In this document: one piece after another, positions 12,182-23,389 of the stretch
Layout of the letters: each line of letters begins with the position of its first letter
Numbering within the stretch: position 1 is the stretch's first letter
Assembly: GCA_963556495.2 (NCBI GenBank)
Contig: OY747722.1
Location: 19,131,501-19,195,500 of the forward strand
Length of the DNA stretch: 64,000 bases
Direction: 5' to 3'
DNA from: Valencia hispanica
Taxonomy: Eukaryota > Chordata > Actinopteri > Cyprinodontiformes > Valenciidae
Notes under the pieces: model-generated
Seen by the model: only the letters and a program-made list of their open reading frames with translations
Told to the model about the DNA's origin: nothing
Databases searched by the model: none
Translations under genes and position numbers: made by a program

Positions 12182-15100
12182 ATGATGCGTAACCATGGCA
12201 ACAATGTGGTTTACAGCCGGGAGCAGCTGATTAACATCGCAAAAGCTAAAATAATACCTCAACTGAAGCCACAAATCCCTGATGAGTTGATAAGGAGGAG
12301 ACGTGGATGCAGAGCAGGAGCGAAAAGGAGAGAGAGAAAGAGGAAGTTCAAGGCATCTTTTCAATCGATCATAATGGGCAACGTAAGATCACTGGCTAAC
12401 AAGATGGAAGAACTCCAAGCCCTTACAAGAACTCAGCCAGAGTACCGTGAATGCTGGATCATATCCCCGACTCCAACGTTTCTCTGCCAGGCTTCCTGAC
12501 TGTACGAGCAGACAGAGATCTGAAGACGAGCAGAAAGAGAAAAGGTGGTGGAGTAGCAGTGCTTGTCAACAACAGATGTTGTCATTCAGGACATGTTACT
12601 GTGAAGTGTCGTCTCTGCAGCCCAAATGTCGAACTCTTGGCAGTAAGTTTTCGTCCAAAATATTTACCAAGAGAGTTCACCAGTGTAATTTTGGCAGTTG
12701 TTTACATTACACCTTCAGCCGTTGTCGACAATGCATGTGATGTCATCAGTTCCGTTGTTGCTAAGCTACAGACACAGCACCCCAATGCATTTGTGGCAAT
12801 ATCTGGTGATTTTAATCATGCCTCGCTCTCTACTACACTTCCAACATTTCAACAGTTTGTCAGCTGCTCAACAAGAGAAAACAGGACCTTGGATTTGTTT
12901 TATGCAAATGTAAAGGAGGCATACATGTCCAAACCAAGACCTCCTCTGGGACAATCAGATCACAATCTTGTTTTTCTCTGTTCAGAATATAAACCACTTG
13001 TTCAAAGGCAACCTGTGACAAAACGAACTGTGAGAAAATGGTCACAGGAAGCTGAAGAAGCTCTGCAGGGTTGTTTTGCAACCACAGACTGGATGACTCT
13101 TTGCCAAGCACATGGAGAGGACATCAATGCCATGACTGAGTGTGTGACTGACTATATAAACTTCTGTGTGGACAACATCATCCCCACCAGAACAGTGAGA
13201 TGCTTCCCTAATAACAAACCCTGGATCACCAGTGACCTGAAGGAACTGCTAAACAAGAAAAAAAGAGGCTTCAGGGAGGGAGACAGGGAATTACTGAGGA
13301 GTATACAGAAGCAACTTAAGGTCAAGATCAGAGACAGCAAGGAGGCATACAGGAAGAAGCTGGAGAACAAACTACAGAGGAACAATATCAGAGATGTCTG
13401 GTCAGGAATGAGAAAGATCACAGGTTTTAAGGACAGGAAGGATTGGATAGATGGAAGTCTGGACAGAGCCAATGAACTGAACATATTCTTCCACAGGTTC
13501 AGTTCAGGAACTAGCTTAGCATCCCCCTCTCCTGTTCCCACCCAAACAGACATCCCACTCTCCTCTGATCAACAGCTTTCCTGTTACACCTCGGATGTTT
13601 TATCCTTCACCTCAGCCATGGACTCTTCTAATTCCACAAGTTTGACTTCAACCAAGTCAGGAAATGCTGCTACCCCCTTTGCCTCCCCCTCCCACTTGTC
13701 TGTCTCCAAAAGTCAGGTGAAGAGGCAGCTGGAGAAACTGAACCGGAACAAGGGTGCAGGTCCAGATGGTGTCCGCCCCAGAGTCCTGAAGGCCTGTGTT
13801 GAGCAGCTCTGTGGGATTCTGCAGCACATCTTCAACCTTAGCCTAACTCAGGAGAAGGTTCCAGTGTTGTGGAAGACATCCTGCCTTGTTCCAGTACCCA
13901 AAAGAACTCACCCATCAGTCATCAATGACTATAGACCCGTTGCCCTGACATCCCACATCATGAAGGTCCTAGAGAGACTCCTGTTGGCACCCCTGAGTAA
14001 GCAAACAACAACGTATCAGGACCCACTGCAGTTTGCTTATCGCTGTGGAGTTTGAGTTGAAGATGCCATCATCCACCTACTTCAACCAACCCACTGTCAT
14101 CTGGACAAAGCAGGCAGCACTGTGAGGATCATGTTTTTTGATTTCTCCAGTGCATTTAACACAATTCAGCCTGATTTGCTTTGTCAGAAACTCCTGAAGA
14201 CACAGGTGGAGCCCTCAACAATCGCCTGGATCAATGACAACCTGACCAACAGACTACAATTTGTGAGACTGAAGAATTGTGTGTCAAACCAGGTGGTCAG
14301 CAGCACAGGAGCACCACAGAGGACCGTACTCTCACCATTCCTTTTCACTCTGTACACCTCAAACTTCCAGTACAGATCAGAGACCTGTCATCTGCAGAAA
14401 TACTCAGGGGCTGTTTACATGACAACGTTTTTCAGCAAAACTGAGGTTTTTCTCTCCGATTCGGCCTCTCGTTTACACGACAACGGGAAAATGGGGGGCG
14501 AAAACGCAGCTTTTGGGAAACGGCTTCCAGAGCGGAGAGTTTTGAAAACGCTGAGGGATTCGTTGTCGTGTAAACGCAAGCCGGAGACTTTTGAAAACGA
14601 TGACGTCACTGCCAGCCACCTACGGACATGCTGCACTTGCGCACTCCGCCTTTCTACAGAAAAACAACAACAATGGCGGATCCAGGTATGCGGTTACTGC
14701 TGATGCAGCTTCTGAAGTTATTTGGTCGCATACAGTATGTGTGTCAAATAATCAATATGCTTTTATTTGAGCGGAGAACTACAAGAAGACCGCCATTGTT
14801 GGGTATCATGAAATGTTTCTTTTCCGGGTTGTGAGGGGGAAACCTTGGAAAACTGCATACACAGGGCACACTGCCATCTAAAGGCCGGGCATATGTACTA
14901 CATCGTTTTCCATCACGCGCCCTGTCGTGTAAACGCAGTACGTTTTCACCCGCGTATTCAAAGAAAAACTGCAACGTTGTCGTGTAAACAGCCCCTAAGA
15001 TGACTCTGCAATTGTTGGGTGTATCAGAGATGGACAAGAAGCTGAATACAGAGAGCTGGTGGACCGCTTTGTGACATGGTGTGGAAACAATCGTCTCACC

Positions 15101-15690
15101 TTAAATGTGAACAAAACAAAGAAGATGATTGTAGATTTCAGAAGAAACAGGGATAAGTCAAAAACTGTTTCCATCATGGGAGAAGAAGTGGAGGTGGTTG
15201 AGGAGTATAAATACCTCGGAGTTCACATTGACAACAGACTGGACTGGAGGAGCATCAGTGAAACCGTCTACAAGAACGGACAGAGCAGACTGTACTTCTT
15301 GAGGAAGCTTAGGTCCTTCAAGGTTTGCAGCAAGATGCTGGAGATCTTCTACAAGTCTGTTGTGGAGAGTGTAATCTCTTCAGCCGTCATCTGTGGGGGT
15401 AGCAGCATCAGAGCCAGGGATTTAAATAGGCTAAACAACCTGATAAAAAAGGCTGGTTCTGTTCTTAGGACAACTGTGGAACATCTGGAGATGATAATGC
15501 AAAGAAGGATTCTTCATAAAATCAAAAAAAATTATGGACAACCCTGAGCATCCTCTTCATGAGACAGTCATACAACAACAGAGCGTCTTCAGTCGGAGGC
15601 TTCTTCAGTTTCGCTGCAATACAGACCGCTACAGGAAATCCTTCCTGCCCACAGCCATCATCATGTACAACAACTCCTTAAAGAATTAAT
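12182..15690 (+). pseudogene. Broken LINE endonuclease/reverse transcriptase ORF
   Basis: Blocks in order: a basic N-terminal segment (IIMGNVRSLANKMEEL, about 12370-12417); the AP endonuclease with ISGDFNH (about 12802) and the SDHNLV block (about 12956); and the RT with KNRGAGPDG-like sequence (about 13745), INDYRPVALTS, motif A FFDFSSAFNTIQ (about 14132-14167), and YKYLGVHID (about 15207). Five lesions are visible. There is a deletion/frameshift near 12452 that removes the expected endonuclease ETW segment. There is a TGA stop at 14053-14055. The PQG block of the RT is altered to PQRT. A MITE sits between the S and the first D of the YSDD catalytic motif. A frameshift in an A-run near 15530 precedes the C-terminal MDNPEHPLHETV block. 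Nothing functional can be translated. Confidence 0.85.
14407..14995. mobile_element. MITE (PIF/Harbinger-like) nested in LINE RT
   Basis: The 589-bp element has ~23-bp near-perfect terminal inverted repeats: ggggctgtttacatgacaac at the left and gttgtcgtgtaaacagcccc at the right. The motif tcgtgtaaacg recurs internally near both ends. The 3-bp flank is TCA on the left and TAA on the right, which fits a 3-bp target duplication with one substitution. Removing 592 bp restores the host LINE frame (frame 1 before, frame 2 after), which fixes the boundaries. No transposase is encoded. Family placement rests on TIR and TSD size only. Confidence 0.85.
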
Positions 15691-15740
15691 TATATGAGCT
15701 ATACCAACACTTAATTTCCCTCTGGGATCAATAAAGTATT

Positions 15741-15770
15741 TTTGAATTGAATTTGAATTGAATTGAATTA
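15741..15770 (+). repeat. LINE 3' tail microsatellite (TTGAA)n-type
   Basis: Short imperfect repeats of TTGAA/TTTGAA directly follow the ataaagtatt end of the LINE 3' UTR. This is the terminal simple repeat typical of CR1/L2-group elements, and it sets the LINE 3' boundary. Confidence 0.8.
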
Positions 15771-16753
15771 ATAAAGATTTCACAACTCTTATTCCTTAGT
15801 TTAAACTAAACTCTTTGTTCTGATGTTGCTTTATTTTTTCAAAGATGAATATCACAAACCTTGAGCGAGCTGAAGGGCTGCTGTGTTGAAGCAGAAGATT
15901 TCAAAAGCTAAAGGGAAGATGTAGGTAGATGCATCATGTTTTAATTTTTTACATTAGCATTAGATCAGGGGAGACAATTAATTCCTTAGGAATTAATTTA
16001 ACAGCTGGAACTTTAATCTCCACTGTTAAAAGGCTAAAAAGTTTGCTGAAAAGTGCAAAGGTAGCATTTTCCTGGGCTTACCTTATGGTAATTCCTCAGG
16101 TCTTCTCTGAGCAGCAGCAAGACACGGTTACAACACAAGCTTTACTGAGGCACAGTAGTTTCAAGCAAGATACCGATCCCTGCCTGCCAGAGGCAGAGCT
16201 TTGAGGATTCTGCACAGAATCAAGCCTCCCCTTTAGGTAATCACAATAGAATATCATACATCCCATAACTCTTTCAAGATATGCAGAAGGCTAATAGGTC
16301 CCGACCCTTTTTTTATATGGTGAAAAAGAATCACTAATCACAAATGAAAGTGTTCCTTTAGTGAGACATTCAAGTTAAGAATAAGTAAAGTTGAAGAACA
16401 TTCTAAAGTTATGTTGGTGCAGTGTTGAATTTAAAAAATATTTTGATTACTCCAGACAACCAAAATAAGCATCTTAAAGTTTCATGCAGAAGAGCAGAAA
16501 TAAGGTAAAACAGGGACAGTAACACCTAATATTACAACAGTGTAATCTGTTTTGTTTACACTTCCACATTCAATTAAATATTGTTGAGTTTCTTTCAGAA
16601 CTCAATTGACTAAGTAAAACATACTATATACACCACCTGGCCCCCAAAAAAGTCGCCACCTGGATTTAACTAAGCAAATAGGTATGAGCCTCCTATTGGA
16701 TAAATACGATTATCTTTCAGCTGGCAACAAGTTATTTAACCCCAACTGGTGCA

Positions 16754-17427
16754 ATGAATTGCTTTTCATTTCATAAACAACCATCTAAGGAGATTGCAGA
16801 AACTACTAAAATTGGGTTAAGAACTGTCCAACGCATTATTAAGAAGTGGAAGGATAGTGGGGACCCATTGTCTTCGAGGAAGAAATGTGGCCGGAAAGAA
16901 ATCCTAAATGATCGTGATCGGCGAGCACCTAAATGTTTGGTGAAATCAAATTGGAAAAAAAAAACAACAGTAGAACTCAGGGCTATGTTTAATAGTGAAA
17001 GTAAGAGAGTTTCCACACGCATAATGTTAAGGGAACTCAAGGGATTGGGAATGAACAGCCGTGCAGCCATAACAAAAACATTAATCAGTGAGGAAAACAG
17101 GAAAAAAGGCTTCAATTTGTTAGGGAGTATAAAGCTGTGATACACCCATCATGCCTGGTGCCTACTGTACAAGCCTGTGGGGGCAGTACCATGGTCTGGG
17201 GTTGCTGCAGTTGGTCAGATCTAGGTCCAGACCTGAATCCCATTGAGAATCTTTGGGATGTGCTGGAGAAGCCTTTGCACAGCAGTCAGACCCTACCATC
17301 ATCAATGCAAGATCTTGGTGAAAAAATAATGGAAATAGATCTTGTGACATTGCAGAAGCTTATTAGAACAATGCCAGAGAGAATAAGTGCCGTAATCAAA
17401 GCTAAAGGCGCTCCAACGAAATATTAG
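16754..17427 (+). pseudogene. Deleted Tc1-like transposase
   Basis: The N-terminal part reads as a helix-turn-helix DNA-binding region (SKEIAETTKIGLRTVQRII, then a GRKE motif; 16780-16910). The C-terminal part (17170-17427) reads GGSTMVWGC, joined to [15 protein letters not shown], and continues to a natural end AKGAPTKY at 17427. The region that should lie between, with the first and second catalytic Asp blocks (FSDE and QHD/DND-type), is missing, so the copy cannot transpose itself. A frame change near 17135 also separates the two halves. Confidence 0.82.
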
Positions 17428-17808
17428 AGTGTGTGACCTATTTTTTGGTGGCAACTAGGGATGGGCATAATTAATCGACGATCGATTAATTGATCATTAA
17501 GAATTTCATTGATGACATTTTTTTTAACCAATCAATTAACGTATGTTCTGTTGCATAGTGTGAGTTTTGAAGGAATGCAAGTAATTTTGCTATGTGGCAG
17601 CAATTAAACACTTTACCACACGAGGGCGATGAATGAAAATAAAACCCACAAATAAGTCTCGGTTTACTGCCAACACTGCGAAGCTCTGTATAAGTACTTG
17701 AACGCACTTCCAACCCTGGTTAGAAGCGGAGCATCCTGCTCTTGGTCTCAACCTCGCATCAAGTCGGTGTTAGCATGGAGGAGCCGAGATGCACAACGAG
17801 CAGAGAAA

Positions 17809-18080
17809 CTTCCTCACCGATTACTTTCTGAGGGAGGCTCTGCCACTCCTGGATTACACCCCTACAGACTGGTGGAAAATGAATTAAACAAGTTTCCAGA
17901 GGCTTGCCAAGTTAGCACGGAGGTATGTGCATCACAGCGACGTCTGTCCCCTCACAGCAGGTGATCTCAGTGCTGCAGGTCAGACGCGAAAGCTGGCTGG
18001 ACCGTCAGTCTGGTCACCAGGCTGCTTTCGCTTCTGACCCCAGCGCATGTTAACATGCTCATCTTTCTCAACAAAAATCA
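17809..18080 (+). pseudogene. hAT transposase C-terminal (hATC dimerisation) remnant
   Basis: Plus-strand translation in broken frames gives DYTPTDWWKMN (about 17850-17885), then LAKLARRYV (about 17905-17930), and finally a segment reading HVNMLIFLNKN (about 18046-18078). These are the conserved end blocks of hAT-family transposases (LAxxARRYLxxPATSVPSER and the terminal LIFLNKN). The central SVPSER region is corrupted by frameshift. The N-terminal zinc-finger and RNaseH-like catalytic parts are absent. Confidence 0.75.
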
Positions 18081-18240
18081 GTAGACTGGTGCTAAAGTTG
18101 TATATAAGTTACGGTTTCTTTTGTTTTTGTCTTTTTTACTCTGTTACTGAGCCTAATTCCTTGTTAGGTACGCTGATCTCTCTTATCCTCTTTCTCGCCT
18201 TATTTTGCCAAATGCAACACAAAACTATAAGACCTATAAG

Positions 18241-18242
<2 letters not shown>

Positions 18243-18294
<52 letters not shown>
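18243..18294. repeat. (TA)n microsatellite
   Basis: About 50 bp of uninterrupted TA dinucleotides inside the nested hAT element. Confidence 0.97.
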
Positions 18295-18298
<4 letters not shown>

Positions 18299-19136
18299 AT
18301 TTTTATTATTAAGTTATTGTTTAACATGACTTCTTTTATATATGAGTGTCAGTTGTGTTAATGAGTACCGTCTTTTAGCTTTCGGCTCCGCTGCTTATAG
18401 CGCATATGTTCTTTGCGCAACTACCGTGAATTAACTTCCACAAGAGGTGTCCCACTTGTACTGAAGATCTCAATGAGGAAACATGCTATTTTTCTATTCT
18501 CACTGCATTTTAATATAGCCTATGAACAAGGAATTTTAATATAAAAATAACAATGATTAATCGAAAATCGATCGTTAACTCTCCCGATGATCGATGAAGA
18601 CAGTTTAATCGAATGCCCATCCCTAGTGGCAACGTTTTTTTTTGGCCAGACATTGTAGATTACATACAGAGTTTTTTTCTCGATATTTAGGGTTTTCCAC
18701 CAACACTTCATGAAAACACATTTCATTTCTTAGATTAGAATATTACATGGGACCAACAAAAACTTATTTTTTGCATAGAAATGTGGGATTAATGAAAAGT
18801 ATGTTTAGTAGCTACTTAGGTTATTTTCAACAAGGTTACATTTGATTTGGAAAATTTGGTTTTTATTGTTGTTTTCTTTTTCTAAACAGTTCTTTGATTG
18901 TTTTTTAGAGTTTTATAGTATGTTTACTAAATTAAATTATTTGTATTGGCAATGTGTTAGTATTTTAATGCAGTTTTACCTAGTTGGTCATTTAAATATT
19001 GTGTTAATTAAAAGACCCACGAGGGACAAGAGTATAAAATCAGCAACAGATATAAACTCTGCTTCCACATAATTAACCTTCTATTTATGATAAATCTGCA
19101 CCCAATTACAATTTTTTAATTTTATCTCAGGCCTTA

Positions 19137-19686
19137 CGGTGCGTTCACACCAAAGCGTCAAAAACACCCTGTACGCTTGTTGGACGTCAAGCCGGAAATA
19201 CGCAACTTGTGGGAGGAGCTAGTGCCAGACAGTGTTTTTCCAAGAGAGCAGCTGTTGCTCTCTTGGAAAGAGAGTCTCCATTCTCTATTTACTATGGAGA
19301 GTACCCTGTGCAGGGTCAGTAAAGTGAAAACTTTCAAAAGTGAAATGAACTTACCAGGTTGCTCTATCTCCTCACTTATATTCCTCCAAGCGAGGTCCTT
19401 TTATTCCTGGCCCTGTAGAGAAAGTAACTGGTGTGGTATAGCTCGGGGTGATTAGCCACAGCCTTTATTAGTAATTCCTCCATGTTGAATGAATGAATTT
19501 TGCCGGACCTGACCCCGTGAACTGGGTCCTAGCATAAAATGCACCACATAAAATGATGCGCATATTTTCCAAAAACGCGTGTGATGCAACGCAGAATCCC
19601 TGACAAGCGTCAGTGCGCTTCTGCATTGACTTTACATGTAAACCTGACGCCTTGACGCTTTAAACACGTTCGGTGTGAACGCAGCA
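19137..19686. mobile_element. PIF/Harbinger-like MITE with TTA duplication
   Basis: The left end cggtgcgttcacacc and the right end ggtgtgaacgcagca are inverted with two mismatches. Both sides carry TTA (19134-19136 and 19687-19689), the preferred Harbinger target. Additional inverted blocks (aaagcgtcaa and ttgacgcttt) lie just inside. The 550-bp interior shows no transposase. Confidence 0.8.
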
Positions 19687-20137
19687 TTAGCCACACATAG
19701 CCGGGTATCTTACAAAACGATGTTACAAAAAAGATATTTTTCTACAATTTGACCTGTCATCCACACAAAAATACAGATTTATGGCATCAAAAACGATTCT
19801 TTCAAAAGATTCCCCAAAAAAATGAAGATTTGAAAATACCCCATATTAAGCGTTTGCTTGTGGATAAAAATAGCGGGGGATTTAGGTTTTGTAACGTCAC
19901 TGCTTGTGAAATAAACTGCTCTGACATCATATGTGCGACCCGTGTTTACACTCAAACAGCATGGATGTTCTCAGAGCAGGGGTGGCGTTACCCGAATATT
20001 TTCCATATTTGACAGTTTTTTTATAATGGTGATGCAAAAATCTGAAGGCCATCGGCCAATTTGAAAGATGTATTCACACCTCTGACCTCTTGGCGCAAAT
20101 GCGCAGACATTTTCTACTTCTCGCACAGTGTACAAGT

Positions 20138-20300
20138 AACTAAATCAATCAAAAAAAGATTCTCATGAAAGCACTGGAGTATCATGTAAGACCAGAACAC
20201 CGTACCCAATGTATCTTGTTATCCGCAAGTTGACAGCAAGAAGAGTTAGGCAGGTATGGAGTGCATCTGTGACTGCACTGTACACAGACTGGCGGTGACA
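20138..20300 (+). repeat. Diverged dispersed repeat, copy 1 (copy 2 at 41553-41722)
   Basis: It shares aatcaatcaaaaaaagatt, an agttgacagca block, and a ctg...acacagac.ggcggt block with 41553-41722 in the same order, orientation and spacing. The element family is unknown to me. Confidence 0.6.
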
Positions 20301-20505
20301 GATCGCTGCAGCTTAGCTACCGATGCAAAAAGAGCACATCCAGTGGGATATTCTCCAGCTGAAGTGATCAGAAAAGCCCTTGTTCAGAGAGTCATGCTAA
20401 ATTTTGATCACTTCAATTGGAGAAATGTTCCCTAATTTCAAAACTATGGCTGAGGTGGTGCTTCAGGTGAGCCTTCAGGCCACAGCAGGTGAAATGTTCA
20501 TAATA

Positions 20506-21690
20506 CAGTGGGGTAAAAAAAATATTTAGTCAGCCACCAATTGTGCAAGTTCTCCCAGATGAAAGAGGCCTGTAATGTTCATCATAGATATACCTCAACT
20601 ATGAGAGACAAAATGAGAAAAAAAATCCAGAAAGTCACATGGTTTTCACAACGAAATTCACAAAGAAGACCGAATCTGCAATAGGTAAGCAGCTTGGTGT
20701 GAAGAAATCAACTATGGGAGCAATTATTCGAAAAAAGAAGGCATACAAGACCACTGATAATCTCCCTCAATCTTGGGCTCCACACAAGATCTCACCACGT
20801 GGGGTCAAAATGATCACAAGAACAGTGAGCAAAAATCCCAGAACAACAAGGGGGGACCTAGTGAATGACCTGCAAAGAGCTGGGACCAAAGTAACAAAGG
20901 CTACCATCAGTAACACACTACACCCCCAGGGACTCAAATCCTGCACTGTCCAGGCCCATCTGCTAGAGAGCATATGGATGATCAATAAGAGGATTGGGAG
21001 AATGTCATATGATCAGATGAAACCAAAATATAACATTTTGGTAAAAACTCTACTTGCCTTGTTTAGAGGAGGACGAATGCTGAGTTGCATCCAAAGAACA
21101 CCGTACCTACTATGAAGCATGGGGGTGGAAACATCATGCTTTGGGGCTCTTTTTCTGTAAAGGGACCAGGACGACTGATCCGTGTAAAGGAAAGAATGAT
21201 TGCGGCCATGTATCGTGAGATTGTGTGAGTGAAAACCTCCTTCCATCAGCAAGGGAAGATTACACGTGGCTGGGTCTTTCAGCTTGACAATGATCCCAAA
21301 CCCACCCCTTGGGTAACAAAGGAGTGGCTTAATAAGAAGCATTTCAAGGTCCTGATCTGTATGGAGGAATAGGCCAAAATACCAGCAACAGTGTGTGAAA
21401 ATCTTGTGAAGACTTACAGAAAACATTTGACCTCTGTCATTGCCAACAAAGGGTATATAACAAAGTATTGAGATGAACATTTATTATTGACCAAATACTT
21501 ATTTTCCACCATAATTTGCAAAACAATTCTTTAAAAATCAGATCATGTAATTTTCTGGATTTTTTCTTTCTCATTTTGTCTCTCATAGTAGTGGAATGCC
21601 TCTGATGAAAATTGCAGGCCTCTCTCTCATCTTTTTAAGTGGGAGAACTTGCACAATTGGTGGCTGACTAAATGCTTTTTTGCCCCACTA
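20506..21690 (+). mobile_element. Tc1/mariner element, deleted copy of the 7036-8547 family
   Basis: The ends cagtggggtaaaaaaaatat and gcttttttgccccacta are inverted, flanked by TA at 20504-20505 and 21691-21692. The long inverted repeats include aattgtgcaagttctccca and its complement. At 1185 bp it is shorter than its relative at 7036-8547. It lacks the N-terminal part and the DLNPIENLW catalytic segment of the transposase. Confidence 0.87.
20639..21470 (+). pseudogene. Decayed Tc1-like transposase (in element 20506-21690)
   Basis: Readable pieces are [18 protein letters not shown] (helix-turn-helix, about 20688-20745), [18 protein letters not shown] (about 20823-20875), and, in other frames, [18 protein letters not shown] (about 21120-21175) and a [13 protein letters not shown] second Asp block (about 21268). 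Sequence then jumps from KKHFKVL to a late C-terminal EE-AKIPA block near 21355-21385. This shows a deletion of the third catalytic (DLNPIE) region. Multiple frame changes confirm inactivity. Confidence 0.75.
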
Positions 21691-22307
21691 TACAGTTTAT
21701 TAATTTGCTGTGTGATGGTACGATGTGGATTCTCTGATTAGTTTGTTTGAATTGACCCTAAACTAAAGTGAATTAAAATTAACTATTAAATATGTTATCA
21801 TTTAAAATATTGACTCGACAAGTTGATGATGACACCATTTTTTGTCCCCGTCAAGAAAAAACTGTAGCGCAACCTTTGCCTTAGAGCTGTGTTGGCGTTA
21901 TCGAATGTCCAAGCTCATTTGCTGTTCTATGTAGAAGTTAGACAGTGAAAAAAGTTATTCTGAGTGGATAGGACTTGGGGAACTACTGCCAGCTACATAT
22001 TTAGCATGTCTAAGAATATCTTTTACAATGCAATTATGCAGTTAGGTGTGGATGGGCGTTTTTTTTTTAAATGAGGTGGTGTGTACATAGCCTCAGTATA
22101 AAGCAAAATAAGTCTGAAACTATAACTGAAACAATTAATCAATTAGATGGCTTTTTTTTAAAGTAGAAACCTCCTTCAATATCATTCTCATCTTACCAGC
22201 TTTTCTGCTTACAAAGTTTAGGCAGGAGTCCAGGATGGTAGGAAAGACTGCAAGGAAGGACACAAGATAGGAAGGTAACGGGGAAAAAGGGGATGTAAAT
22301 ACAGAGA

Positions 22308-22459
22308 GGAAGGAAGGAAGGGAGGAAGGAAGGAAGGAAGGAAGCAAGGAAGGAAGCAAGGAAGGAAGGAAGGAAGGAAGGAAGGAAGGAAGGAAGGAAG
22401 GAAGGAAGGAAGGAAGGAAGGAAGGAAGGAAGGAAGGAAGGAAGGAAGGAAGGAAGGAA
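22308..22459. repeat. (GGAA)n microsatellite, about 150 bp
   Basis: A long run of GGAA tetranucleotides has a few interruptions (GGGA and GCAA variants near 22320-22360). The flanks contain no recognisable gene. Any coding look on the minus strand (SFLP repeats) is an artefact of the repeat. Confidence 0.97.
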
Positions 22460-23389
22460 GACACAAAAGAACAGCAGAATGTGTGAGATCAATTTGCATG
22501 GCTTTAACAAGCTAACAGACAGATGGGAGTTGAGGGCCTGGGGGACAAAGATCATCTAAAGCCTTACATATCTTCCTGGTACAGGAGCAGGAGATACAGT
22601 TACACCAAGTAAAAAAAAAAGATAGACCAGATAATGCAGGAAGCTTAGGAGAAGAACAAGCTGAAGGGCTTAAAAAGTCTTAAGCCACATTTACTTCAGA
22701 AACGCAAAGAGTGAACAGCAAGTTTTCATGGCGACTAAATGTTTATGACGAGAAGGATCCTCTGCAGCATGCATTAATAAAACATGGGCCTGCGCGTGTG
22801 TTCTGACTTTGTGCCAACAGGCTCCCATCTGTGCACTGTGCATCCATGGCACTAATAGGGGGAGAGCGACAAAGACAGTTAAAGGAACGCAGAAAGAGAA
22901 TATGAAATGACAGATGAAAAGTGATAATGAAGCCTGAATTCAAGTCACAGAGACGCTGGCGTTTTCACAGATTTCTGCAGCGGAGGAGGAAACTCAATCT
23001 GAGCAGCTGCTTAAAACCAGCCACCAGTCCTTTACTGCTATTCTTTTTTTCCTCTTGTCCAATCCTTTCTTTTCGCTTTTACATCAGAAAAAGTTCTTTT
23101 TTCATTTTATACTTGGTTTTTAACTATTGCTGTAACACCATCCACAAACCTCCCGTCTTCCAAAATCAGCTGCCTTTCCTTCTTCTCTCCTCTTGTTCAA
23201 AGCCTCCTCATCCTCTCTGCTCACTTTTTACTTCATAGATTTGCCTTATCCCTCTGCTCACATCTCTAAAAGTACTTTCTCTTCAATATGCATTTTGAAA
23301 CCGGCAACTTTTTTTCCACCCTCTTTAAATCTGCCTCTGCAATCACTTAGTCCGTGCCTCGCCTTAGCAGAGAAAAATTAGACAAACTA

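Larger units (their letters stand above)
12150..15770 (+). mobile_element. Non-LTR retrotransposon (CR1/L2/Rex1-like jockey-group LINE), near full length, interrupted
   Basis: A plus-strand LINE carries an AP endonuclease, a reverse transcriptase and a short 3' UTR. The 3' UTR ends in ccctctgggatcaataaag, followed by a (TTGAA)n-type tail at 15741-15770, as in many fish CR1/L2/Rex1-like elements. The 5' boundary is uncertain; coding similarity starts near 12185. A 592-bp MITE insertion sits inside the RT domain at 14407-14998. Clade assignment between CR1, L2 and Rex1 is by motif only. Confidence 0.85.
17456..18625 (+). mobile_element. Non-autonomous hAT transposon (1170 bp) nested in Tc1
   Basis: The element starts tagggatgggcat and ends atgcccatcccta, a perfect 13-bp terminal inverted repeat. 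It is flanked by an exact 8-bp duplication GTGGCAAC (17448-17455 and 18626-18633), the hallmark of hAT elements. Subterminal segments with TCGATTAATC-type motifs occur at both ends. The interior carries a fragment of the hAT transposase C-terminus and a long (TA)n run. Confidence 0.93.
16631..18655 (+). mobile_element. Internally deleted Tc1-like element, split by a nested hAT
   Basis: The left end caccacctggcccccaaaaa and the right end ttggccagacattg are inverted relatives, flanked by TA (16629-16630 and 18656-18657). Without the nested hAT and its target duplication the Tc1 is about 847 bp. It has lost the middle of its transposase gene. The inverted repeats also share a GTGGCRAC block, and the hAT used that octamer as its target. 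Confidence 0.82.

Noticed and set aside
13152..13553. 133-aa hydrophobic open frame opposite the LINE
   Set aside because: It is the antisense shadow of the LINE endonuclease/RT coding region (strong plus-strand motifs at the same place).
19177..19455. 92-aa open frame inside the Harbinger-like MITE
   Set aside because: It lies entirely within a MITE and contains no transposase or Myb-like motif. It is treated as chance.
22135..22555. Long open frames of SFLP repeats on the minus strand
   Set aside because: They are the translation of the (GGAA)n microsatellite in all frames and have no gene-like flanks.
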